Of a stretch of DNA of 64,000 nucleotides, positions 54,474 to 61,750 are shown in pieces. The position numbers and the translations under genes are program-made. Numbering within the stretch: the stretch's first letter is position 1; every line of letters begins with the position of its first letter. Origin of the DNA: Elusimicrobiota bacterium (GTDB lineage Bacteria > Elusimicrobiota > Elusimicrobia > FEN-1173). The stretch is from the NCBI GenBank assembly GCA_016714745.1, contig JADKCG010000021.1, positions 1-64,000 of the forward strand, read 5' to 3'. The notes beneath the pieces are model-generated. The model searched no databases. It worked only from the letters and a program-made list of their open reading frames with translations, and was not told where the DNA came from.

Positions 54474-55148
54474 TCAAACAAAGAGAATTCTCTCGCTCGA
54501 ACGTTTATATTCAAGATAGAAACGGTTTGAATGGCGTCGCATCATCTTGTCCCAATCCATTTGATCTTTTTTCTGATCATACAGCCATTTAAAGTTCTCC
54601 ACAAGAGCTTGCCCTGTCTCCGGGATGAACGGGATCCCGACTCCCGCTGTTAAGCGGAGCCCTTCCCAGGAAATAATCCGGGTCGCCATATATTTCCCCT
54701 TATCAATCGTCAAATTCATCCCTTGATCGATTATGATCGTCTCACCGCTTCTCAGCTGATCCCGTAATCGCACGCGGAAGCCAGCCCCCTTGCCCACAAC
54801 CTCGTAAAGGGAAAACACCGGCGCCCGGTGGCTCGTTAAGTATTTCCTCTCCTCCTCTGAAAAATCCCCCGTTTCCCCGTCACACACCGCCTCAATCCAT
54901 CGTTTCTCCGGCCAGGGGATGTCGTGGATCGCCCGGTCGAAGATGAAATCCATATTCTCTTCCCCATCTGACGACAAGGATCTCCTGTCTTTCGACAAAA
55001 GCCTCAAATCTTCCGCCGCCTGCAATATCAACCCCTCAGGCAGACAATCCACGATCCGCATCATCAGGTCAATGCCCCTCTTCCGCACATCCCTGTAGTG
55101 TTTCAACGGGCGATCGAATACCTCCCTCAACGGGGCCAAAAATCCCAT
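54474..55148 (-). CDS. Unrecognised 224-residue cargo protein of the element
   Basis: I do not recognise a characterised family. The N-terminal half is helical and charged (LKHYRDVRKRGIDLMMRIVD, FIFDRAIHDIPWPEKRWIEA). The central part (APVFSLYEVVGKGAGFRVRL, RDQLRSGETIIIDQGMNLTI, YMATRIISWEGLRLTAGVGI) looks like a small beta domain similar in pattern to one found in some SEC-C-type proteins. That resemblance is weak. The ATG overlaps the stop of a short upstream frame (TGATG), suggesting coupling. It lies within the element and transcribes away from the recombinases, as cargo or accessory genes often do. Confidence 0.65.
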   Translation of the reverse strand: MGFLAPLREVFDRPLKHYRDVRKRGIDLMMRIVDCLPEGLILQAAEDLRLLSKDRRSLSSDGEENMDFIFDRAIHDIPWPEKRWIEAVCDGETGDFSEEERKYLTSHRAPVFSLYEVVGKGAGFRVRLRDQLRSGETIIIDQGMNLTIDKGKYMATRIISWEGLRLTAGVGIPFIPETGQALVENFKWLYDQKKDQMDWDKMMRRHSNRFYLEYKRSSERILFV

Positions 55149-55276
55149 CAGGACGCCTCCCCAAACTTCGATACCGCCGACTCAAGCTTCGTCAGGAAAT
55201 TCGGATGGATGTTCCATTGCCCCTGCGAGGGGTGGACGTTCAAGGTCTTTTGATTCACACGAACCACGCCTTCCAC
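55148..55276 (-). CDS. Small frame (42 residues) coupled to the cargo gene
   Basis: From GTG 55276 the frame reads VEGVVRVNQKTLNVHPSQGQ, then WNIHPNFLTKLESAVSKFGE and AS, and stops at 55148, overlapping the next ATG (TGATG). The sequence looks like real protein rather than a shadow. A longer frame to 55528 overlaps the DUF6431-like gene in antisense and is less likely. GTG 55276 is one of several possible non-ATG starts (for example TTG at about 55305). Confidence 0.4.
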   Translation of the reverse strand: MEGVVRVNQKTLNVHPSQGQWNIHPNFLTKLESAVSKFGEAS

Positions 55277-55294
55277 CGTGGTAAAGTACGGGCC

Positions 55295-55678
55295 ATGTCT
55301 CTCGACCAACAGATTAAAAGATACCAGAAAGCCTTCCAGGAGGACAGGCTCTCCAAGCCTGTGCGTTGCCGGTCTTGCGGACGGGAGGGAACCCTTCACT
55401 GGCATGCCGTCTACAGACGATCCCTCATCACCTTCAACGATCCCGTTGTCATCCCCGTTCGCAGAGTCCTCTGCTCGGTCTGCCGCAAAACCTTCACCAT
55501 ACTGCCGGAATTCGTCCTCAAGTTCCACCGCTACGCCAAGGCCGTCGTCGACCTCGCCCTACAAAAGCGGAATTCCCTTTCGTACGACGCCGTCGCCGAC
55601 TTCCTCATGGACCGTTGCCACCGTTGCGTCGCCGTCTTCACGCTCCATCTCTGGCGCCGCCGGTTCCAAACCTCCTGA
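55295..55678 (+). CDS. DUF6431-like zinc-ribbon/HTH protein, first gene of the recombinase operon
   Basis: The 127-residue protein from ATG 55295 has a two-CxxC zinc ribbon (VRCRSCGREG, 20-odd residues later VLCSVCRKTF) and a following helical part (RYAKAVVDLALQKRNSLSYD, AVADFLMDRCHRC) typical of transposase-associated HTH domains. The family name is from memory of the pattern. It runs in the same direction as the three recombinases. An inverted repeat (ACCACG/CGTGGT, 55263-55282) sits just upstream, between this gene and the divergent cargo gene, and may be an operator. 243 bases without a clear gene separate it from the first recombinase; an open frame there may encode a C-terminal extension lost by a frame error. 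Confidence 0.62.
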   Translation: MSLDQQIKRYQKAFQEDRLSKPVRCRSCGREGTLHWHAVYRRSLITFNDPVVIPVRRVLCSVCRKTFTILPEFVLKFHRYAKAVVDLALQKRNSLSYDAVADFLMDRCHRCVAVFTLHLWRRRFQTS

Positions 55679-55921
55679 CGTCGGCGAAAACCGGCCCTCC
55701 TTCGTTCGACATCGGCCTCGTTCACCGGCGGGACCGTTCCCCTCAGCCAATAAACGGCCGGATCACCCAAACCTATCCTGTCACCCGCCTCTTTCCCTTC
55801 CTCCGAACACTCTTCGGTCGCGCCAATACCCAAATATCCACCGACCTCTCCGATCCCGTGGAACCCAGATCCCACAATCCCGTTGATTCCGGCCGCCGCC
55901 CTCCCCTTGCTACCGTTCCCC

Positions 55922-57508
55922 ATGAACGCCCGTCATCTTTTGGACCGCCTCGAACGCCGTTGGCCGCCTTCTTTGATCCGCTACCGCCAGTGCGTCCGGG
56001 TCTTCCTGAAATGGCTCTTCCTTCGCGGCGTCCCTTTAGGCTCTCTTTCCACCGAACACGCCCGCGATTTCCTCGCCGCTCACCGCGCCGTCGGCGCGCT
56101 CCCTTCCACCCTCCACTTCGACAACTTCAGCCTTCGCCATTTTTTCCGGTGGGGCCGCCGTCAACATCTTTGGCCCATTGTCCCACTTGAAAACTCCGCT
56201 TGGCGCCACGCCGCCCGCCGCTCGCCACGCCCCACTCCTTTCCGCCGTTATTTCTCAGAACTCGACGCACTCCTCCGATACCAATCCCTTCCGGATTCCC
56301 GTCTCCTCAACGATTACTCCGCTGACCTTCGTAAAAACGGCTTCGGCTACCGCCAAATCAAGTTCATCCTCGCCAACATCGCAACCTTCCTCGAATTCCT
56401 CCTCCGTCGGCATAAGCGCACCACCGACGCCTCCCGCCGCGACGTCGACTCCTTTTTCCATCACGCCCCCTACAACCTCGCCAACGATCACGGCAAAGCC
56501 AGGGTCACCTACGTCCTCCGTTTCCTCGCCTTCGCCAATCCCGACCGCGCCGACGAATTCCGCATCCCTCCGCGCTATCCGCCCAAACCGGATCCCTTCG
56601 GTTCCCTCGGCCGCGACTTCCTCGATTTCTGCCGCCTCCATCGAGGGCTCCGCCCCTCCACGTGTCGCACCCATCGCGATATCCTCATCTCTTTCGATTC
56701 TTTCCTCACTCACCGGGGAATCACCAACCTCCGTCGCCTTTCCCCCAACGATATCGAGGCCTTCTTCCTCGCACGCTCCCTCCGTTTGCGCCCCTCTTCT
56801 CAAATGCCCGTTCTCGGCGCCCTCCGCAGCTTCTTCCGTTTCCTTCACCTGAAATCCCACTTGGCCGTCAACTGGGCACCACGCCTCCCATCCCCCAGCA
56901 TCTTCAGCGCCAATCGCCGCCCAAAGTCCCTCCCCTGGCCTCAGGTCGAGCAATTCCTCGCCTCCATCGACCGCTCCTCGCCCCTTGGCAAACGCGACTA
57001 CGCCATGGCCCTCCTCATGGCCACCCTCGGTATCCGTTCCCAGGAACTCCCAAACCTCCGCACCCAGGACGTGGACCTCCCCAACCTCCGCCTCTATCTC
57101 CAAAGACGCAAGGACGACAAACCCGATGTCCTCCCGCTCTCCCAATCCCTCGCCCACGCCCTCCGCGATTACCTCGCCGTCCGCCCGAAGGGACTCTTCG
57201 ACGACCTCTTCCTCTCCGTCCGGCCCCCCGTCAAACCCCTCGGCTTCTACGCCCGCGACGCCGTCGCCTTTCGCCTCGCCAAACACTTCCACCGCCACCG
57301 CTCCATGCGCGTCTATTTCCTCCGTCACTCCTTCGCCAAACATCTCCTCGACAACGGCGCCCCTCTTCCGAAAATCGGCGACCTCTTGGGCCACCAATCC
57401 CTTTCCTCCACACTCATCTACACCCGCGCCGATGTCCGCCGCCTCCGCGACGTCGCCGACAACTACGCCGTACTCCTCCCTCGCCCTCCGGGCATGAAAG
57501 ATGGGTGA
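55922..57508 (+). CDS. Tyrosine recombinase 1 of the trio (528 residues)
   Basis: The start at 55922 (MNARHLLDRLERRWPPSLIR) was preferred over 55883. The protein is unusually long: two successive core-binding (SAM-like) regions appear (near residues 5-75, and RDFLDFCRLHRGLRPSTCRT at about 230-310), followed by the catalytic domain. Catalytic residues are Arg in ATLGIRSQELPNLR, the HxxR-type box in FLRHSFAKHLL, His in LLGHQSLSSTLIY and the nucleophile Tyr in the same segment (LIYTRAD). Codons are strongly C-ending (CTC, CGC, TTC, GCC). It overlaps the next gene by GTGA. Confidence 0.9.
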   Translation: MNARHLLDRLERRWPPSLIRYRQCVRVFLKWLFLRGVPLGSLSTEHARDFLAAHRAVGALPSTLHFDNFSLRHFFRWGRRQHLWPIVPLENSAWRHAARRSPRPTPFRRYFSELDALLRYQSLPDSRLLNDYSADLRKNGFGYRQIKFILANIATFLEFLLRRHKRTTDASRRDVDSFFHHAPYNLANDHGKARVTYVLRFLAFANPDRADEFRIPPRYPPKPDPFGSLGRDFLDFCRLHRGLRPSTCRTHRDILISFDSFLTHRGITNLRRLSPNDIEAFFLARSLRLRPSSQMPVLGALRSFFRFLHLKSHLAVNWAPRLPSPSIFSANRRPKSLPWPQVEQFLASIDRSSPLGKRDYAMALLMATLGIRSQELPNLRTQDVDLPNLRLYLQRRKDDKPDVLPLSQSLAHALRDYLAVRPKGLFDDLFLSVRPPVKPLGFYARDAVAFRLAKHFHRHRSMRVYFLRHSFAKHLLDNGAPLPKIGDLLGHQSLSSTLIYTRADVRRLRDVADNYAVLLPRPPGMKDG

Positions 57509-58533
57509 CCCCCGTGCCGGAATCTCCCATCCCCTTCAATTTCCACTGCCCAGGCCTCGCCCCCCTCCTCGAACGCTTCCTCACCCTCCGTCGCCGCCTC
57601 GGTTATTCCGTCGACAACAAAGCCCTCATCTACGTCTACCGCGAACTCGATGCCTTCTTCTCCTTCTACGGTCTCTCCAAACCCTCCGACATCGACGAAC
57701 CCCACGCCTTCCGCTGGATGTTCGCCATCCCTTCCCAGTCCGCCACAACCAAAAATATCCGCCTCCAGCGCCTCCGCTCCTTCTGCGCCTACCTCGTTCA
57801 AATCGGCCTCCTCAAGGAGGATCCCTCCCGCCGCATCCCCTTCCTCCGCCAAAAACCTTACCCGAAACCCCACCTCTATTCCCTCCAGGAACTCGGCGCC
57901 ATGCTCCACGTCGCCCACAGATGGACCTCACGCCACAACCACCATTTCCCAGGCCTCGTCATGGCCGCCTTCATCCACCTCGTCTACGCCTCAGGTCTCC
58001 GCCTCGGCGAGGCCCTCAACCTCAAACTCAAAGACTTCGACCCCGACGAAAATACCCTCGCCCTCTGGAACACCAAGTTCCACAAGGAGCGCCTTGTCCC
58101 TCTTTCCCAGGACTCCGCCGACCGACTCTCCCATTTCCTTTTCCGCCGTTCCCTCCGTTACCCCAACCAATGCCGTCCCGACGACTTCATCTTCTGCCAC
58201 AAAAACGGCCAATACAGCCGCGTCGGCATGTTCTATCTCTTCCGCAACCTCCTCCGCGAAGCCGGCCTCGCCCAAAAACACGGGCCCCGCATCCACGACC
58301 TCCGCCACACCTTCGCCGTCCATCGCCTCTACAAGTGGTACCAGGACGGCGCAGACCCCTTGAACAAACTCCCAGACCTCTCCACCTTCATGGGCCACGC
58401 CTGTTTCGAAAATACCCAGGTCTACCTCACCATCACCAAGGACCTCCTCCGCGAGGGCGACAAACGCTTCCAGGCCCTCGCCGAGGACACCGCTAAAAAA
58501 CAGATCCCGCTCCTCCCAAGGCTCCCCTCATGA
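57505..58533 (+). CDS. Tyrosine recombinase 2 of the trio (342 residues)
   Basis: The GTG at 57505 overlaps the previous stop (GTGA) and is the natural start; a GTG at 57514 is an alternative. Core-binding domain: PLLERFLTLRRRLGYSVDNK to about residue 105. Catalytic residues: Arg in YASGLRLGEALNLKLKDFD, Lys in TKFHKERLVPL, IHDLRHTFAVHRL, then His in FMGHACFENTQVYL with the Tyr nucleophile. It ends with an ATGA overlap to the third recombinase, so all three are translationally coupled. Confidence 0.92.
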   Translation: MTPVPESPIPFNFHCPGLAPLLERFLTLRRRLGYSVDNKALIYVYRELDAFFSFYGLSKPSDIDEPHAFRWMFAIPSQSATTKNIRLQRLRSFCAYLVQIGLLKEDPSRRIPFLRQKPYPKPHLYSLQELGAMLHVAHRWTSRHNHHFPGLVMAAFIHLVYASGLRLGEALNLKLKDFDPDENTLALWNTKFHKERLVPLSQDSADRLSHFLFRRSLRYPNQCRPDDFIFCHKNGQYSRVGMFYLFRNLLREAGLAQKHGPRIHDLRHTFAVHRLYKWYQDGADPLNKLPDLSTFMGHACFENTQVYLTITKDLLREGDKRFQALAEDTAKKQIPLLPRLPS

Positions 58534-59748
58534 AATCCGACTTGGCCGGACATCTTAAAACGTTCTTCTTCTCCTATCTCCGCCAGCACCGCGGCGTTAG
58601 CCCTCTCACCCTCAAATCCTATGCCGACACCTTCCGCCTCCTCCTCCGTTTCCTCGCCGCACGCCACCGCTCCTCGCGCCCTTTCACCGTTAAAGACCTT
58701 CAGGTCAAATCCCTCCTCGCTTTCCTTCAATATCTTGAAGACAAACACGCCGGGCGATCCAACAGCCCCTTCTCCCGCAACCTTCGCCTCGCCGCCATCC
58801 AGTCCTTCTTCAGATACCTTCGCCTCTTCGAGCCCGCCTTCGAGCCCCTCGCCAGACGGGTCCTCAATATCCCCAGAAAACGAACCCACAAGAATTTCCC
58901 CGAATTCCTCACCCGCCATGAGCTTGAGGCCGTTCTCTCCCAAATCGACCTCGACGCCCCCGACGGCGTCCGCGATCTCTCCATCCTCCTCTTCCTTTAC
59001 AACACAGGTGCGCGCGCCCAGGAAACCGCCGGCGCCCAAATCTCTTGGTTCGACTTCCCGAACCGATTCGTCACCATCACCGGCAAGGGCGACAAGTCCC
59101 GCTCCACCCCACTTTGGCCCTCCACCGTCCAGTTCCTCAGACGTTATCTCGACCACCACCGCCGACCCCCCGCTCCTCAAGCCGCCGCCTCCTTCTTCAT
59201 CAATCAACGCGGGGGACCTTGACCCGTTTCGGCGTCCGCTCCTCGTCAAAAAATACGTCCACCGCGCCGCCATAAAGTGCCCTTCCCTCGCAAAACGGAA
59301 AATCTCCACGCACTCTTTCCGGCATACTACCGCCGTCCATCTCTTGAAGGCCAGGGTCGACCTCAACGTCATCAAAGACTGGCTCGGCCACGCTTCCGTC
59401 AAGTCCACCAAGCGCTATCTCCACACCGACGCCGATGACAAACAGCGTACCCTCGAACGTTTCGGCCCGCCCGATTATGTGGTGAGCTCCTCGCCCCCGA
59501 AGAGGACGACGGGCCGGACCTCCTTTTGGGTTGGTGCAAGGATTTATATACGCAAAACCACCCCACCGCCCGATTCCTGGGGCGGGACTTTTATGTTCTC
59601 AACTGGATTGTTATGTGGCCAGTCGCATATTCAAGGAGAAAAACTCCAGTTTCCTTACGACGGAGAAAACGACGGGCCAAAACTCTGGCCACATAACCGC
59701 ACAAGGAGAGTATCTCCGTCGACAACTCGAAGAATTGTCGCCCGGTAA
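58530..59748 (+). CDS. Tyrosine recombinase 3 of the trio (two frame breaks, C-terminus uncertain)
   Basis: The first frame (58530-59222) has the core-binding domain (FFFSYLRQHRGVSPLTLKSY) and catalytic Arg in NTGARAQETAGAQISW and Lys in TITGKGDKSRSTPLWP. It stops after FINQRGGP. Missing bases in a G run at 59211-59215 and in CTCCTC at about 59240 explain the breaks; the next frames supply LTRFGVR and then VKKYVHRAAIKC, HSFRHTTAVHLLKARVDLNV, and WLGHASVKSTKRYLHTDADD with the nucleophile. The end of the protein is not certain: the last frame stays open to 59748, beyond the element end, while a sister frame reads ELLAPEEDDGPDLLLGWCKD like other family C-termini. Confidence 0.8.
59611..59696 (-). 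repeat. Right end of the element: TIR and inverted sub-terminal copy
   Basis: CTGGCCACATAA (59685-59696) is the terminal repeat. TTATGTGGCCAG (59611-59622) is its perfect inverted complement 62 bases inside. The two could position recombinase subunits or fold into a hairpin when single-stranded. Confidence 0.65.
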
Positions 59749-60245
59749 ATAAAGGGTTCTCCTGCTGGGCGCTTTAATCGTTTTGGGGTGGTGCCGTTTC
59801 CCTTTGTGGGGTCTTCGCCGAAATGGTCCGCTTGGATTGCTTTCACCAGTGCGTCTCGCGTCCATTTCTTTTCTATTGCCGTTGTTTCGTAGAACTGGCG
59901 GGCCTTATCAACCTTTACCGACAAAAGTTCTCTGACATGCGCCCATGTCAATGGGGTATTTTGGGGGACGCCTTTCGGGTAATACTGATGGTAGAGAACA
60001 CAACGGACCAAGGTTGTCCGGTCGGCGTGGAGTTCATTGGCCAGACGCTCCATGATCGACTGGCCATACCCCGAATTTTCTGTTATTCGCTCCCGTGCGA
60101 TTCTGGCCCCGCAATTCCAATACGTCCGCATTAATTCAAAATTAGCCGCCGCTTGCGCGCGGGCCCGTCCGGCATCAATGATCTTCCTCAGGTCAAGGAC
60201 CAGTTTGTCGAAATTCTGGCCGCTCAAAACCAAATTTTTCGCCAT
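59698..60245 (-). pseudogene. 5' part of the DUF1016-SNase fusion gene interrupted by the mobile element
   Basis: From the ATG at 60245 (MAKNLVLSGQNFDKLVLDLR) the protein has a DUF1016 N-terminal domain: NFELMRTYWNCGARIARERI, QSIMERLANELHADRTTLVR, LTWAHVRELLSVKVDKARQF, YETTAIEKKWTRDALVKAI. DUF1016/YhcG proteins are PD-(D/E)XK-type nuclease-associated proteins; this has only the N-terminal domain. After a short linker the SNase domain starts (PFIYRATILRVVDGDTLLV) and is cut at the element end. The open frame continues into element sequence to 59655. Joined to 54145-54433 the protein would be 278 residues. Confidence 0.85.
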
Positions 60246-60271
60246 TTCTTTTCCCTTTGCAGCTGAACCCA

Positions 60272-60556
60272 TTAACGTCGTCTCAATACCAACTCCAACC
60301 CCTCCCGCGCCTTCGCGGCCACGGTTTCGTCAACCGCCAGAGATTCCAGGTATCCTCGGAACAAATCCGCCGACACTTGGTCCGCCGCGCCCTCAATGGC
60401 GGCGGCCAGCGTCAACATCTTTTTCCAATCGTCGCCGTTGCCCACCATTCGGCGCAAGGCTTGAACTTGCCCGCCGAGGCGGGAGAGCCGCATTTGTATG
60501 GTCGTTTGAATGTTCGTCCCTACGGAAATGTCAATCCGTTTTCGGTTTTTTGCCAT
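60272..60556 (-). CDS. CsoR/FrmR-like small helical regulator lacking metal ligands
   Basis: From the ATG at 60556 the 94-residue protein reads IQMRLSRLGGQVQALRRMVG followed by NGDDWKKMLTLAAAIEGAAD, the order and spacing of CsoR-family repressors (RLxRIxGQVxGlxRMvexgxxCxdvl). The Cys of the metal site is replaced by Trp (GDDWKKM) and no HxxxC is seen, so it cannot bind Cu(I) in the usual way. It lies 26 bases upstream of the DUF1016-SNase gene in the same direction and could regulate or assist it. An alternative is an unrelated helical protein with chance similarity. Confidence 0.5.
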   Translation of the reverse strand: MAKNRKRIDISVGTNIQTTIQMRLSRLGGQVQALRRMVGNGDDWKKMLTLAAAIEGAADQVSADLFRGYLESLAVDETVAAKAREGLELVLRRR

Positions 60557-60673
60557 ACGACTATCTTTCCCTCCGTGCAACTTTTCGATGGGAGAATCCT
60601 AGAAAATCCAAGCTTGATCATGACCAGGCTCGGTGGTAGAAATGGTTTTGAACCAAGGACCCCAGCCCCACCG

Positions 60674-61747
60674 TCACTGTTGTGTTTTTTCGCTCGTCTG
60701 TTTCGTTTTTTGAAAAAGTGTTGAAGCCCCTTCCTTCCGTTTCAGCAAACGCCAGCTGTCGGCATCCTTGCGGAAGTAACTCGTAAAAAGATGTTTATGC
60801 GACCCATCCCTAATTTCCAAAATCGTGCCCACAGGCAAACGCCCCGGTATTTCCTCCGCTGCAAATTGAAGATCCGCCGAGCGATTGTCTCTTGTGCGGT
60901 TGATCTTCTGTCCAAGAAGACGCCGTCCAATTTTCCCGTCCTTGAAATCCATCACGGCGACATATTCCTTTTTCAAGTGGTTCCATGTGGTCGGGTAATC
61001 GGGTTCCTGCGGCACACCAACGAGTGTGCCCAAGAAGGTTTCAAAACGATTCCCGAGAGACGTTTTTCCCCATTCGGATAAGACGGTCCGCGTTGAAACC
61101 ACATGCGCCGCTTGATCGACGGGCGGCAACTTCTCCATCTTGCCGCTTCCGACTTCATGCAGTGGGATTCCGGCGGCTTCCAAGAACTTGCGTTTAAGCG
61201 CATCACGTTTCCGGTTGTCCTCTTCCGCGTGTCCGCCCCCCTGATATTCAAAAACCAAGCGTGGAAATCCATCTCGGTCACAGACAAGAAAATCCACCCG
61301 ACATGTCAGAAAATACCAACGGTCCGCTTTCTCAGCAATGATCGATTCCGCCGCCCCCACCCGTATAAACGCCGCCAAAGGCACCTCGGGGAAAACGAAA
61401 GCGTAGGCCCTCTTTAAGGTTCTGTATAGCTCCACGGCTTTCGGTTTTCCCAAAACCGACATGGTTTTTCCGTTCCGGGGATCAAGCAAAAGCATTTCCC
61501 GCAATTCCGGCAACAGGTGGACCCGGTTCCCCTTCTCAATCTCAATCAAGTCCATCCTTGCCAAGTTCCGCATTAAACCTTTCATCGCTTCCCCGCCAAC
61601 ACCAACGCAAACGGCGGCCTTCTCGGCATCTCCCTCACGAGCCAGCTCCACGAGGAAAGCGTATTCCAGATCGTTTAAACCTTCGTGAGCGCCCGATTCG
61701 ACGGCGCTCTCCATCGCTTTTTTCCTTACCGAAAGTTTCATCGTCAT
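60674..61747 (-). CDS. DUF2726-like PD-(D/E)XK nuclease-domain protein
   Basis: The 357-residue protein has an N-terminal winged-helix-like part (about residues 20-95) and a central DUF2726-type nuclease fold: VDFLVCDRDGFPRLVFEYQG followed by GGHAEEDNRKRDALKRKFLE. The D, the E-x-Q (FEYQG) and the later K match the restriction-endonuclease-like core. A beta-rich C-terminal part follows. No methyltransferase or specificity subunit is near. It starts three bases after the stop of the CDF gene, so it is on the same transcript or reads through from it. Confidence 0.75.
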   Translation of the reverse strand: MTMKLSVRKKAMESAVESGAHEGLNDLEYAFLVELAREGDAEKAAVCVGVGGEAMKGLMRNLARMDLIEIEKGNRVHLLPELREMLLLDPRNGKTMSVLGKPKAVELYRTLKRAYAFVFPEVPLAAFIRVGAAESIIAEKADRWYFLTCRVDFLVCDRDGFPRLVFEYQGGGHAEEDNRKRDALKRKFLEAAGIPLHEVGSGKMEKLPPVDQAAHVVSTRTVLSEWGKTSLGNRFETFLGTLVGVPQEPDYPTTWNHLKKEYVAVMDFKDGKIGRRLLGQKINRTRDNRSADLQFAAEEIPGRLPVGTILEIRDGSHKHLFTSYFRKDADSWRLLKRKEGASTLFQKTKQTSEKTQQ

Positions 61748-61750
61748 TCT

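Larger units (their letters stand above)
54439..59697. mobile_element. Recombinase-in-trio-like mobile element, 5.26 kb, with cargo
   Basis: Boundaries are set by the split SNase gene, a 5-bp duplication (CGCAC) and terminal inverted repeats TTATGTGACCAG (54439-54450) and CTGGCCACATAA (59685-59696), 11 of 12 identical when inverted. Contents: an unrecognised 224-residue gene with a small coupled frame (minus strand), then a DUF6431-like gene and three consecutive tyrosine recombinases (plus strand). Three overlapping tyrosine recombinases define RIT (recombinase-in-trio) elements; Tn554 also uses two integrases plus TnpC. The DUF6431-like gene, the long first recombinase and the cargo distinguish this one. 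Recombinase codons end overwhelmingly in C, unlike the neighbourhood. Confidence 0.85.

Noticed and set aside
55148..55528. 126-residue minus-strand frame
   Set aside because: Its first two thirds are antisense to the DUF6431-like gene; only the last 42 codons look protein-like and are listed as a separate small frame.
56255..57397. 380-residue minus-strand frame opposite recombinase 1
   Set aside because: It is an artefact of C-ending codons on the plus strand (few stops in antisense); Glu/Gly/Val-rich with no family resemblance. Similar long shadows lie opposite recombinases 2 and 3.
54439..59697. Classification as Tn554 proper
   Set aside because: Tn554 has two integrases and a small TnpC. 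Here all three are full tyrosine recombinases with recognisable catalytic residues, which fits the trio class better.
60625..60675. tRNA-like segment around GGTTTTGAACCAAGGACC
   Set aside because: It resembles a T-arm on the minus strand, but no acceptor, D-arm or anticodon stem can be completed; at most a relic or chance match.
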